DNA of 12,326 nucleotides. Origin: Dehalococcoidia bacterium. GTDB taxonomy: Bacteria > Chloroflexota > Dehalococcoidia > GIF9 > AB-539-J10. Below are positions 6,707-12,326 of the stretch, piece by piece. Within the stretch, counting starts at the first letter, position 1, and every line of letters begins with the position of its first letter. The stretch covers positions 1 to 12,326 of the forward strand of contig JALNYR010000073.1 of NCBI GenBank assembly GCA_023229725.1. Direction: 5' to 3'. Made by a program: the position numbers and the translations under genes. The notes under the pieces were generated by a model, which ran no database searches, was not told the origin of the DNA, and was given only the letters and a program-made list of their open reading frames with translations.

Positions 6707-7015
6707 CTAGGCCAGGTACGGAGAACCCTCTCTCTCCAGCACCCACCCGGCTATCTCCTTCGAGTTGTTGGTCTCCCAGAACTTGCCGCGCTTGCCACTG
6801 GGCTTGCCATCGGTCCCTGCGGCTTCCTGGAAGACGATGAATTTCTTGCCCTTCTCCGGGTTGAGGGCGACGGTGATGAAGGGTTTGACGTAGATCTGCC
6901 CGAGCTTGAAGACCATCTCCGACGCACCGGAGATGGCATCTATCTTCTGCGCCATGGCGTCCTTGGGTGAGAGCTTCTTCTCCTTGGTTGGACTGTCGCT
7001 CTTGGCTCCGAACAT
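6707..7015 (-). CDS. Hypothetical protein, 102 aa
   Basis: I do not recognise a family. The protein is small, soluble and lysine-rich at the start (MFGAKSDSPTKEKKLSPKDA), with no signal peptide or membrane helix. A mixed alpha/beta core seems likely: a helix near residues 18-45 (AMAQKIDAISGASEMVFKLG), then strand-like IYVKPFITVAL and KKFIVFQEA, and a C-terminal part with KRGKFWETNNSKEIAGWVLE. There are no cysteines or histidines, so metal binding is unlikely. The start is well supported: GGAGG lies 6 bases before ATG 7013-7015, and a strong terminator follows the stop. Codon choice matches its neighbours. The gene lies 91 bases downstream of the signal-peptide gene on the same strand and may be co-transcribed with it. 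Confidence 0.75.
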   Translation of the reverse strand: MFGAKSDSPTKEKKLSPKDAMAQKIDAISGASEMVFKLGQIYVKPFITVALNPEKGKKFIVFQEAAGTDGKPSGKRGKFWETNNSKEIAGWVLEREGSPYLA

Positions 7016-7106
7016 TCCTTGCCTCCATTGCCAGCTTCTGCTGGACGTACTTCTTTCCTATTGGTGACTGCCGGCGGTGACTTGGCCAGTCCGCGTCGGC
7101 GTGCCT

Positions 7107-7529
7107 CTAGAGAGCGCACGATGGCAGGAGGAAGGGCGGAGGGAGATCGATGAGTTGGCATGCATAGCGGCGGTTCTTCCACGGAAAGAACCGGGGAATG
7201 TAGCGTGTGGAGGGCGACTCGAAGGTGGGAGAAGAGAGGACGTCGAGCTGCGGAGGAACGGCTGCCTGCTGTGGCCGGTGGGTGTTCTGCAGTTTGCCGA
7301 ACAGCACCCGCGAGGGATACAGCACGATGTCGCAGTCGATGTCGAACGGCGCGCTGGACACAAGCCGCTCGCGCGGAGACTGAAGCTGCAGGTCATCCGG
7401 GCGCGACGAGGCCGCTTCCGTGAGTGAAGCGAATGGGAGGAGAATGGACAGCACGAGGATTGCCGACAGAACGGCAACCGTCGGGGCTTCCCGTCGCCTC
7501 CGGCCGTGCATGCCATGATTGTAGCCCAT
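7107..7529 (-). CDS. Small putative exported protein, unknown function
   Basis: A 140-aa frame (134 aa from the second ATG at 7509-7511) of unknown family. After a basic stretch (HGRRRRE) comes a hydrophobic run VAVLSAILVLSILLPFASL and a likely signal peptidase I site around TEA-A-SS, so the mature part of roughly 100 residues should be outside the cytoplasm. The mature part is rich in Pro, Ser and Arg, with three cysteines and no domain I can name. Codons use G or C heavily at third positions, as in the neighbouring genes, which favours a real gene. The first ATG has GGAAGGA nine bases upstream; the second has TACAAT 6 bases upstream and could be leaderless. A + strand frame over the same bases (7077-7427) lacks any such features and is treated as a shadow. 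Confidence 0.55.
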   Translation of the reverse strand: MGYNHGMHGRRRREAPTVAVLSAILVLSILLPFASLTEAASSRPDDLQLQSPRERLVSSAPFDIDCDIVLYPSRVLFGKLQNTHRPQQAAVPPQLDVLSSPTFESPSTRYIPRFFPWKNRRYACQLIDLPPPFLLPSCAL

Positions 7530-7547
7530 GTGTGGTCATCCTTCCAA
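7518..7547 (-). promoter_or_regulatory. Possible promoter of the small exported protein gene
   Basis: Read on the - strand: TTGGAA (7542-7547), 18-base spacer, TACAAT (7518-7523). The -10 box ends 6 bases before the ATG at 7509-7511, so a transcript from it would start on or next to that ATG. If this promoter is used, the upstream ATG at 7527-7529 lies outside the transcript. The -35 box overlaps the GGAAGGA that would serve as ribosome binding site for that upstream ATG, so only one reading can be right. Confidence 0.4.
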
Positions 7548-7666
7548 TCAAATGTCGAATGTTTGCTTGTCGGCGCCCGGTGCGCCTGCTTCGTTGTCGT
7601 GCTGCGCGAGGGCGGAGTCCGCACTGCGCGTTCCCGGCAACGCCAGTGCGTTGCGTGATCGAACGA

Positions 7667-7675
7667 TGCTAGAAT
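7667..7675 (+). promoter_or_regulatory. Extended -10 promoter element of the glp operon (TGCTAGAAT)
   Basis: TG-C-TAGAAT (hexamer 7670-7675) is a near-perfect extended -10 with one change from TATAAT. Transcription would start near 7682, giving a leader of about 43 bases before the glpK GTG at 7725. It overlaps the first in-frame ATG (7674), which argues against that ATG as a start. No convincing -35 hexamer lies at the normal distance. I see no recognisable operator or antiterminator stem in the leader. Confidence 0.5.
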
Positions 7676-7724
7676 GCCCGCTGCCGCGTTGCTTCAGTGC
7701 AGCGGTCAGGAGGGAGTGGACTCG

Positions 7725-9230
7725 GTGGATTGCGTCCTCGCTGTCGACCAGGGCACGACCGGGAGCCGTGCCGTGCTCTACGGTGTCGATGGCTCCCGGG
7801 TGGCGTCGGCCTACCGCGAGTTCCCTCAGCACTTTCCTCGCCCCGGCTGGGTCGAGCATGACCCTCTGGAGATTTGGCGCAGCGTACTTGACTGCGTCGC
7901 GGATGTGCTCGCCAGTGCGCCGTCGGTGCGTGTTGCCTGCGTCGGTGTCACGAACCAGAGGGAGACGACAGTCGCGTGGGATGCGGGAACGGGTGAACCG
8001 CTGCACCGTGCCATCGTCTGGCAGTGCAGACGGACTGCGGACCGGTGCGCGGCGCTGAATCGGGATGCACGGTGGCAGGAGGCCATCCGGCGCATCACCG
8101 GGCTTCCCATCGATGCCTACTTCTCCGCCTCGAAGCTTGAGTGGCTGCTGGCGAACTCGCCCGCGGTTGCGGCGGCGGCGCGTGCGGGCACATTGCGTTG
8201 TGGAACGGTAGACTCGTGGCTGCTGTGGAAGATGACGAATGGCGCGGTGCACGCCACGGACTACACCAATGCGGCGCGCACGATGCTGTTCGACATCGAC
8301 CGCCTGGAGTGGAGTAGCGAGCTCGCCGCCGAGTTCGGTGTGCCTCTCGCCGCTCTGCCGGAGGTCAGGAGTTCGACCGGCGAGTTCGGCGTGACAGCCG
8401 GTGGCTGCGGCTTTCCGGTGGGCGTTCCGATAGCCGGGATTGCCGGGGACCAGCAGTCGGCCCTCTTCGGACAGAGATGCTTCGCAGCCGGTACCGCCAA
8501 GAACACCTACGGCACTGGCGCTTTCGTGTTGCTGAACGCCGGGGCCCGTCGTCCGCGCGGCGACCGCCGTCTCATCACGACGCTCGGGTGCGGCGTTGAC
8601 GGCAAGCCCGTGTACGTGCTGGAGGGAGCAGTGTTCTCCGCCGGCGCGGTCATCCAGTGGCTGCGGGACGAGCTCAGACTGCTGGATTCGGCTGCCCGTT
8701 CGCAGCAGATGGCCGAGTCGGTGCCGGACAACGGAGGAGTCTACTTCGTGCCCGCGTTAGTTGGCCTTGGAGCCCCATACTGGGATGCAGACGCACGCGG
8801 GACCATCGTGGGCATCACGAGGGGAACGACCGCGAACCATCTCGTCCGCGCCGCCGTCGAGGCAATGTGCTACCGGACCAGAGACGTGGTGGATACGATG
8901 CTTGAGGATACCGGACTTACCCTCAGAGAGCTGAAGGTCGATGGTGGCGCGGCTGCAAACGACTTCATGTGTCAGTTCCAGGCGGATCTGCTGGGTGTGA
9001 ACGTCGTGCGACCCGTGGACGTCGAATCCACAGCCCGCGGCGCGGCCGCCCTTGCGGGGCTTGGGACCGGGTTCTGGGAGGATGTCGGGCAGCTTGACGC
9101 TTCTCGCGCGGTGGACCGGGTCTTCTCGCCGGCCATGTCCCACGAATGCCGTGGCCGCCTCTACGGGGAGTGGCAGCGCGCCGTCCGGCGCGCGCGCAGC
9201 GGAAGGGACGAGGACGGCTGCCATGCGTGA
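7725..9230 (+). CDS. glpK: Glycerol kinase
   Basis: A 501-aa FGGY-family kinase that converts glycerol and ATP to sn-glycerol 3-phosphate in the cytoplasm. Visible motifs are the first phosphate-binding loop AVDQGTTGSRAV (6-17), the substrate-binding R79-E80 in TNQRET, W99 in IVWQCRRT, Y132, and the catalytic base D242 in GIAGDQQSALFG. AKNTYGTGAF (258-267) is the second phosphate loop, and LKVDGGAAANDFMCQFQADL (403-422) holds the adenosine-binding region. Length is typical. The start is GTG 7725, with AGGAGG at 7708-7713; GTG 7716 is too close to that site and ATG 7674 lies inside the promoter. Its stop overlaps the next gene by 8 bases. It feeds the dehydrogenase encoded directly downstream. 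Confidence 0.96.
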   Translation: MDCVLAVDQGTTGSRAVLYGVDGSRVASAYREFPQHFPRPGWVEHDPLEIWRSVLDCVADVLASAPSVRVACVGVTNQRETTVAWDAGTGEPLHRAIVWQCRRTADRCAALNRDARWQEAIRRITGLPIDAYFSASKLEWLLANSPAVAAAARAGTLRCGTVDSWLLWKMTNGAVHATDYTNAARTMLFDIDRLEWSSELAAEFGVPLAALPEVRSSTGEFGVTAGGCGFPVGVPIAGIAGDQQSALFGQRCFAAGTAKNTYGTGAFVLLNAGARRPRGDRRLITTLGCGVDGKPVYVLEGAVFSAGAVIQWLRDELRLLDSAARSQQMAESVPDNGGVYFVPALVGLGAPYWDADARGTIVGITRGTTANHLVRAAVEAMCYRTRDVVDTMLEDTGLTLRELKVDGGAAANDFMCQFQADLLGVNVVRPVDVESTARGAAALAGLGTGFWEDVGQLDASRAVDRVFSPAMSHECRGRLYGEWQRAVRRARSGRDEDGCHA

Positions 9231-10677
9231 GTACGACGTTGCCATCGTGGGTGGCGGAGTGGTTGGCGCCGCGGTGGCGCACGAGCTGTCCCACTACCGG
9301 CTCAACGTGGTTCTACTCGAGAAAGAGGAGGATTTGTCCTTCGGTGTGTCGAAGGCCAACAGCGGCATCATCCACCCCGGCACCCAGAATCCTGCCGACT
9401 CTCTGAAGGGCAGGCTGTGCGTCGAAGGCAACCGCCTCGTGCGCGAGATGTCTGCCGACCTTGACCTCGACTTCAAGGAGGTCGGGGAGCTGGTGGTCGC
9501 GTTCGACGATTCCGAAGTTGGGCGGCTGTGGCAGCTGAAGCAGGAAGGTGAGGCTCTCGGTGTTCCCGGCCTCGAGATTGTGTCGCGAGAGTGGCTGAGA
9601 GACAACGAGCCGAATCTGAATCCCGACGCCGTGGCTGCCCTGCACGCGCCAACGGCGGGCATCATCAGCCCCTACCGCTTCGTCTTTGCACTATCCGAGA
9701 GCGCCCAACTCAATGGCGTCGAAGTCCTCACGAGGACGCGGGTGGAGTGGATAGAGCGCATCTCGCCCGCGGGTCCGGGGGAAGGCGCCCGCTTCGTCCT
9801 CGCGGGCGCCGCCGGCGAGTTCGCTGCACGGTACGTGGTGAACTGCGGCGGACTGCATGCGGACGACATCGCAGCCATGGTCGGCGCGTGCACCTTCCAC
9901 ATACGACCGCGCAAGGGCGAGGAGTACATCCTCGACAAGAAGCGCCGTTATCTGACGCGGCACCTGCTCTTTCCGGTGCCGACCCCCGAGTCCAAGGGCA
10001 TCCTCGTGACAAGGACGTCCGACGGCAACCCGATGATCGGTCCGACTGCCTATGAGGTGGACGACAGGGAGGACCTGTCAACCACCGACGACGGGTTGCG
10101 CCAGGTCCTGGCCGTTGCGCAGAGACTCGTGCCCGCCATCGACCCTCGCGACATCATTGCCTACTTCGCAGGTCTGCGTCCCGCCGCGGGTGACGATTTC
10201 GTCATACGAAGCGAGAGCCAGGCTCCCGGCTTCGTCAACGTCGCCGGCATCCAGTCGCCGGGTCTGACGGCCGCTCCTGCCATTGCCAGGCATGTGGCCG
10301 GGCTGCTGTCGCAGACGGGCATGCCGCTGGTACCGAAGGACGCCCCCCGGCGCCAGAACCGCCGGTCCGTGCACCTCTTTTCGATGCCTCTCGGGGATGC
10401 GAGGCGGCTGGTCGAGCATGACCCGGAGTGCGGCGACATCGTCTGTCGATGCGAGACCGTGTCCCTTCGAGAGGTGAAGCAGGCGATTGAAGCCGGTGCG
10501 ACCACGCTCGACGGCGTGAAGTTCAGGACGCGGGCGGGCGCAGGCCGTTGCCACGGCAGCTTCTGTACCTGCCGCATCATGCGTCTCCTGGCGGATGAGA
10601 CGGGCAGGCCGGTGACCGCTGTCTCCAAGAGGGGCGCCGGCTCCGAACTCGTGGTGGAGGACAGGGCCGATGGATGA
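9223..10677 (+). CDS. GlpA-like FAD-dependent glycerol-3-phosphate dehydrogenase subunit with C-terminal [2Fe-2S] BFD domain
   Basis: A 484-aa flavoprotein likely oxidising sn-glycerol 3-phosphate to dihydroxyacetone phosphate. The N-terminal DAO fold begins with the FAD motif AIVGGGVVGAAVA (G10, G12, G15) and the ribose-binding E33 in VVLLEKE. GVSKANSGIIHPGTQ (41-55) follows, as in GlpA and L-2-hydroxyglutarate oxidase relatives. The C-terminal part of the FAD domain has YFAGLRPAAGDDFVI and QSPGLTAAPAIA. A BFD-like iron-sulfur domain closes the protein, with C408-x-C410 and C443-x4-C448 (CHGSFC). The closest general model is the anaerobic GlpA subunit; exact substrate is inferred from glpK upstream. 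ATG 9223 overlaps the glpK stop (ATGCGTGA) and GAGGA lies 8 bases upstream. An in-frame ATG at 9052 lies deep in glpK and is rejected. Confidence 0.9.
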   Translation: MREYDVAIVGGGVVGAAVAHELSHYRLNVVLLEKEEDLSFGVSKANSGIIHPGTQNPADSLKGRLCVEGNRLVREMSADLDLDFKEVGELVVAFDDSEVGRLWQLKQEGEALGVPGLEIVSREWLRDNEPNLNPDAVAALHAPTAGIISPYRFVFALSESAQLNGVEVLTRTRVEWIERISPAGPGEGARFVLAGAAGEFAARYVVNCGGLHADDIAAMVGACTFHIRPRKGEEYILDKKRRYLTRHLLFPVPTPESKGILVTRTSDGNPMIGPTAYEVDDREDLSTTDDGLRQVLAVAQRLVPAIDPRDIIAYFAGLRPAAGDDFVIRSESQAPGFVNVAGIQSPGLTAAPAIARHVAGLLSQTGMPLVPKDAPRRQNRRSVHLFSMPLGDARRLVEHDPECGDIVCRCETVSLREVKQAIEAGATTLDGVKFRTRAGAGRCHGSFCTCRIMRLLADETGRPVTAVSKRGAGSELVVEDRADG

Positions 10678-11665
10678 ACGCGAGCTGGTCATCGTCGGCG
10701 GTGGCCCCGCCGGCATGGCGGCGGCGGTATCCGCGCGCGAGAGCGGCGTGCGGGACATCCTGCTGCTCGAGAGAGATACGCACCTTGGCGGCATCCTGAA
10801 CCAGTGCGTGCATGCGGGATTCGGCCTAGCGTACTTCAAGGAGGTCCTCACAGGGCCCGAGTACGCAGACCGGTTCATCAGCCGCGTTGACGGGCTGGCC
10901 GGCATTGAGGTGAGCACCCGTTCGTTCGTGGCGGAGCTTAAGCCCGGCAAAGTCCTCACATATCTCAGGCCGGGCGCCATCCACACCGTGAGGGCGAAGG
11001 CGCTCATCATGGCGACCGGCTGCCGCGAGCGAACGCGGGAGATGATACAGATACCCGGCACCCGACCCGCCGGCGTCTTCTCGGCGGGCCTCGCACAGAA
11101 GATGATCAACATCGAGGGGCTCCTGCCGGGCCGGCGCGTCGTCGTCATCGGCTCGGGCGACATCGGCCTCATCATGGCGAGGCGCTTCTCGCTCGAAGGC
11201 GCCGTGGTCAGCGCGGCCATTGAGATCCAGCGCCAGCCGACCGGACTGAAGCGGAACATCGTCCAGTGCCTCGACGACTTTGGCATCCCGCTCCACCTCG
11301 GACACCGTGTACTGTGGATTCACGGGAAGGAGAGGGTGGAGGGAGTGGACGTGGCGCCGGTCGACGAACTCGGGCGGGAGATTCCCGGGACGCGATTCTC
11401 GCTGCCGTGCGACACGGTGCTGGTCTCGGTGGGGCTCATCCCCGAGAACGAGCTCATCGAGATGGCCGGCGTTGAGCTTGATAGGCGCACCAATACGCCG
11501 GTGTCGAGCGACCTCAACTACACCTCGATTCCGGGCCTGTTCGTCTGCGGGAATGCCTTCAAGGTGTACGACATCGTGGATTCGGTGACGCGCGACAGCA
11601 TCACCGCAGGGCGCCAGGCCGCCGAGTATCTGGCTGCCTGCAACGGAGGCACGCGCCGTGAATAG
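10670..11665 (+). CDS. FAD/pyridine-nucleotide-dependent oxidoreductase, GlpB-like partner
   Basis: A 331-aa two-dinucleotide-fold oxidoreductase. The FAD motif is VIVGGGPAGMAAA (G10, G12, G15) with E34 in LLLERD. The second Rossmann motif VVVIGSGDIGLIMA (G161, G163, G166) fits NAD(P)H binding. ATGCRERTR (115-123) and the C-terminal PGLFVCGNAF (288-297) are typical of the pyridine nucleotide-disulphide superfamily. There is no CxxC redox pair; a lone C46 lies in GGILNQCVHAGFG, a sequence characteristic of the group that sits next to DUF1667 genes. Likely role: passing electrons from the GlpA-like subunit to NAD(P)+ or another carrier; direction is not shown by sequence. ATG 10670 overlaps the previous stop (ATGGATGA); GGAGG lies 10 bases upstream. 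Taken from its length (about 330 aa) it is somewhat compact. Confidence 0.88.
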   Translation: MDERELVIVGGGPAGMAAAVSARESGVRDILLLERDTHLGGILNQCVHAGFGLAYFKEVLTGPEYADRFISRVDGLAGIEVSTRSFVAELKPGKVLTYLRPGAIHTVRAKALIMATGCRERTREMIQIPGTRPAGVFSAGLAQKMINIEGLLPGRRVVVIGSGDIGLIMARRFSLEGAVVSAAIEIQRQPTGLKRNIVQCLDDFGIPLHLGHRVLWIHGKERVEGVDVAPVDELGREIPGTRFSLPCDTVLVSVGLIPENELIEMAGVELDRRTNTPVSSDLNYTSIPGLFVCGNAFKVYDIVDSVTRDSITAGRQAAEYLAACNGGTRRE

Positions 11666-12014
11666 AGAGCTCACCTGCATCGAGTGCCCCACCGGCTGTG
11701 CGATGACCGTCGCGGTTGAGGACGGTCGCGCCGTCCGGGTGGAGGGCAACGGCTGCCGCAGAGGACGCGACTACGCGGTGGCCGAAGTGGAGCACCCCGA
11801 GAGGCTTCTCACCACGACCGTTCCGGCGCGCGGGCTGTCGGTTCGTATGGTTCCGGTGCGGACGAACCGGCCCATTCCCCGGGACACGCGGGCGGATGCC
11901 ATGCGCGAGATCCGGAAGGTGCTCGTCTCGGGTCCCGTCAAGGTGGGAGACGTCGTCCTCCACAACCTCCTCGGGCTCGGCGTCGATGTTATCGCGACGC
12001 GTGCGGTCTCCTGA
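11658..12014 (+). CDS. DUF1667 family protein, Cys-rich
   Basis: A 118-aa protein of a family found almost always beside GlpA-like and FAD/NAD oxidoreductase genes. Four cysteines are arranged C7-x2-C10-x3-C14 in CIECPTGC and C33 in GNGCRRG, a pattern fit for an iron-sulfur cluster or zinc; this is inference. The C-terminal half (PVRTNRPIPRDTRADAMREI, then VLVSGPVKVGDVVLHNLLG) matches the family's conserved part. It is probably a small electron-transfer or structural subunit of the glycerol-3-phosphate dehydrogenase complex, in place of GlpC. GTG 11658 is chosen because it overlaps the previous stop (GTGAATAG), follows GGAGG at 11644-11648 by 9 bases, and keeps the first cysteine motif close to the N-terminus. 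It is the last gene of the operon; no clear terminator follows. Confidence 0.9.
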   Translation: MNRELTCIECPTGCAMTVAVEDGRAVRVEGNGCRRGRDYAVAEVEHPERLLTTTVPARGLSVRMVPVRTNRPIPRDTRADAMREIRKVLVSGPVKVGDVVLHNLLGLGVDVIATRAVS

Positions 12015-12023
12015 CCGGCGTGA

Positions 12024-12052
12024 TTGCCCTCCCGAAGTGCACTCCCTATACT
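12024..12052 (+). promoter_or_regulatory. Promoter upstream of the TIGR04076-type gene (TTGCCC-N17-TATACT)
   Basis: TTGCCC (12024-12029) and TATACT (12047-12052) are separated by exactly 17 bases, resembling a primary sigma factor promoter. Transcription would start near 12059, leaving a leader of about 49 bases. It suggests the next gene is not part of the glp operon, though read-through is possible. Confidence 0.5.
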
Positions 12053-12073
12053 GGGCCGTGACGTGTCGGGTCG

Positions 12074-12096
12074 TTGCGCCTGCGCAAGACAGGCGC
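12074..12096 (+). promoter_or_regulatory. Leader hairpins next to the ribosome binding site
   Basis: Two mutually exclusive hairpins are possible: TTGCG (12074-12078) with CGCAA (12083-12087), and GCGCCTG (12076-12082) with CAGGCGC (12090-12096), loop 7. The second ends one base before the AGGAGG ribosome binding site (12098-12103). This could influence translation initiation, but no known riboswitch is recognised. Confidence 0.3.
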
Positions 12097-12107
12097 CAGG
12101 AGGGTCC

Positions 12108-12326
12108 GTGCGCGCGAAGGTGAAGATCTCCGTCATCAAGAAGCTCGGCACCAGGGAACTGTACGGTGACAAGCTACCTGCCCATTCGACCATGGAGGAC
12201 TCGTGTCCCCGCTGCAAGGTGGGAGACGTGTTCATCGTGCCGGAAGACGGCTCGTGCCCCGCGGGGTTCTGTCCCTGGGCTTTCGCGGACCTGCATCGAG
12301 ACATAATGCATCTGCGCTTCGGCGGC
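12108..12326 (+). CDS. TIGR04076-type small protein, N-terminal part (3' end outside window)
   Basis: The first 73 codons are present and the frame runs off the window. It begins VRAKVKISVIKKLGTRELYG and contains CPRCKVGDVFIV and PAGFCPWAFADLHRDIMHL followed by RFGG. This fits the TIGR04076 family of roughly 90-100-residue proteins of unknown function found in anaerobic bacteria and archaea, whose marks are a G-D-x-F strand, P-x-GFC-x-WA and a terminal GG stretch. Four cysteines (C33, C36, C50, C55) could bind a metal. GTG 12108 is chosen because AGGAGG lies 4 bases upstream; GTG 12120 is less well placed. It has its own likely promoter. Family assignment is from memory of conserved motifs. 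Confidence 0.8.
   Translation, partial: MRAKVKISVIKKLGTRELYGDKLPAHSTMEDSCPRCKVGDVFIVPEDGSCPAGFCPWAFADLHRDIMHLRFGG

Noticed and set aside
7077..7427. + strand 116-codon frame
   Set aside because: No convincing ribosome binding site or recognisable domain, and it lies opposite a frame with a signal peptide and coding-like third positions.
9052..9222. Upstream in-frame start for the GlpA-like gene
   Set aside because: It lies within conserved glpK coding sequence; the FAD motif begins a few residues after ATG 9223, as expected.
10078..11286. Long - strand open frame (402 codons) opposite the glp dehydrogenase genes
   Set aside because: It is antisense to two genes with clear flavin-binding motifs. 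Long antisense frames are common in GC-rich genes, and it shows no domain.

Overview
This is a GC-rich bacterial chromosome segment holding ten complete and two truncated protein genes. No tRNA, rRNA, insertion sequence, phage gene or CRISPR array was seen. The gene set fits an anaerobic or facultative member of Chloroflexota, perhaps Dehalococcoidia: a yidC-jag-ileS run, a class-2 isoleucyl-tRNA synthetase of the thermophile/Chloroflexota kind, a glycerol-3-phosphate dehydrogenase cluster containing a DUF1667 protein, and a TIGR04076-type protein. The taxonomic call is inference from resemblance only.

Region 1 (1-4833, + strand) is a likely operon. It holds the end of a PQQ-type beta-propeller protein, the YidC membrane insertase, a Jag/KhpB-like KH-R3H RNA-binding protein and isoleucyl-tRNA synthetase. 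Gaps are 8, 41 and 2 bases. The synthetase carries G-I-H-H where class I enzymes normally have H-x-G-H. This is the rearrangement that has been linked to extreme mupirocin resistance in IleRS2 enzymes.

Region 2 (4834-6437): a lipoprotein HtrA/DegP-like serine protease (- strand) converges on ileS and diverges from a PadR-family regulator (+ strand). The short space between htrA and padR holds two outward-facing extended -10 elements (TGnTATAAT), both close enough to the start codons to predict leaderless mRNAs. An inverted repeat lies between them and is a candidate operator.

Region 3 (6438-7529): an intergenic stretch, a strong terminator read on the - strand, a 102-aa hypothetical gene and a small gene for a protein with a signal peptide, both on the - strand.

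Region 4 (7530-12014, + strand): a glycerol catabolic operon of glycerol kinase, a GlpA-like FAD dehydrogenase with a C-terminal [2Fe-2S] BFD domain, a GlpB-like FAD/pyridine-nucleotide oxidoreductase and a DUF1667 Cys-rich protein. All three junctions overlap by exactly 8 bases. Glycerol would be phosphorylated and oxidised to dihydroxyacetone phosphate, with electrons passed through the flavin and iron-sulfur subunits. Neither a GlpC membrane anchor nor a glycerol facilitator gene is in the window.

Region 5 (12015-12326): a promoter, a hairpin-containing leader and the first 73 codons of a TIGR04076-type protein that runs off the window.
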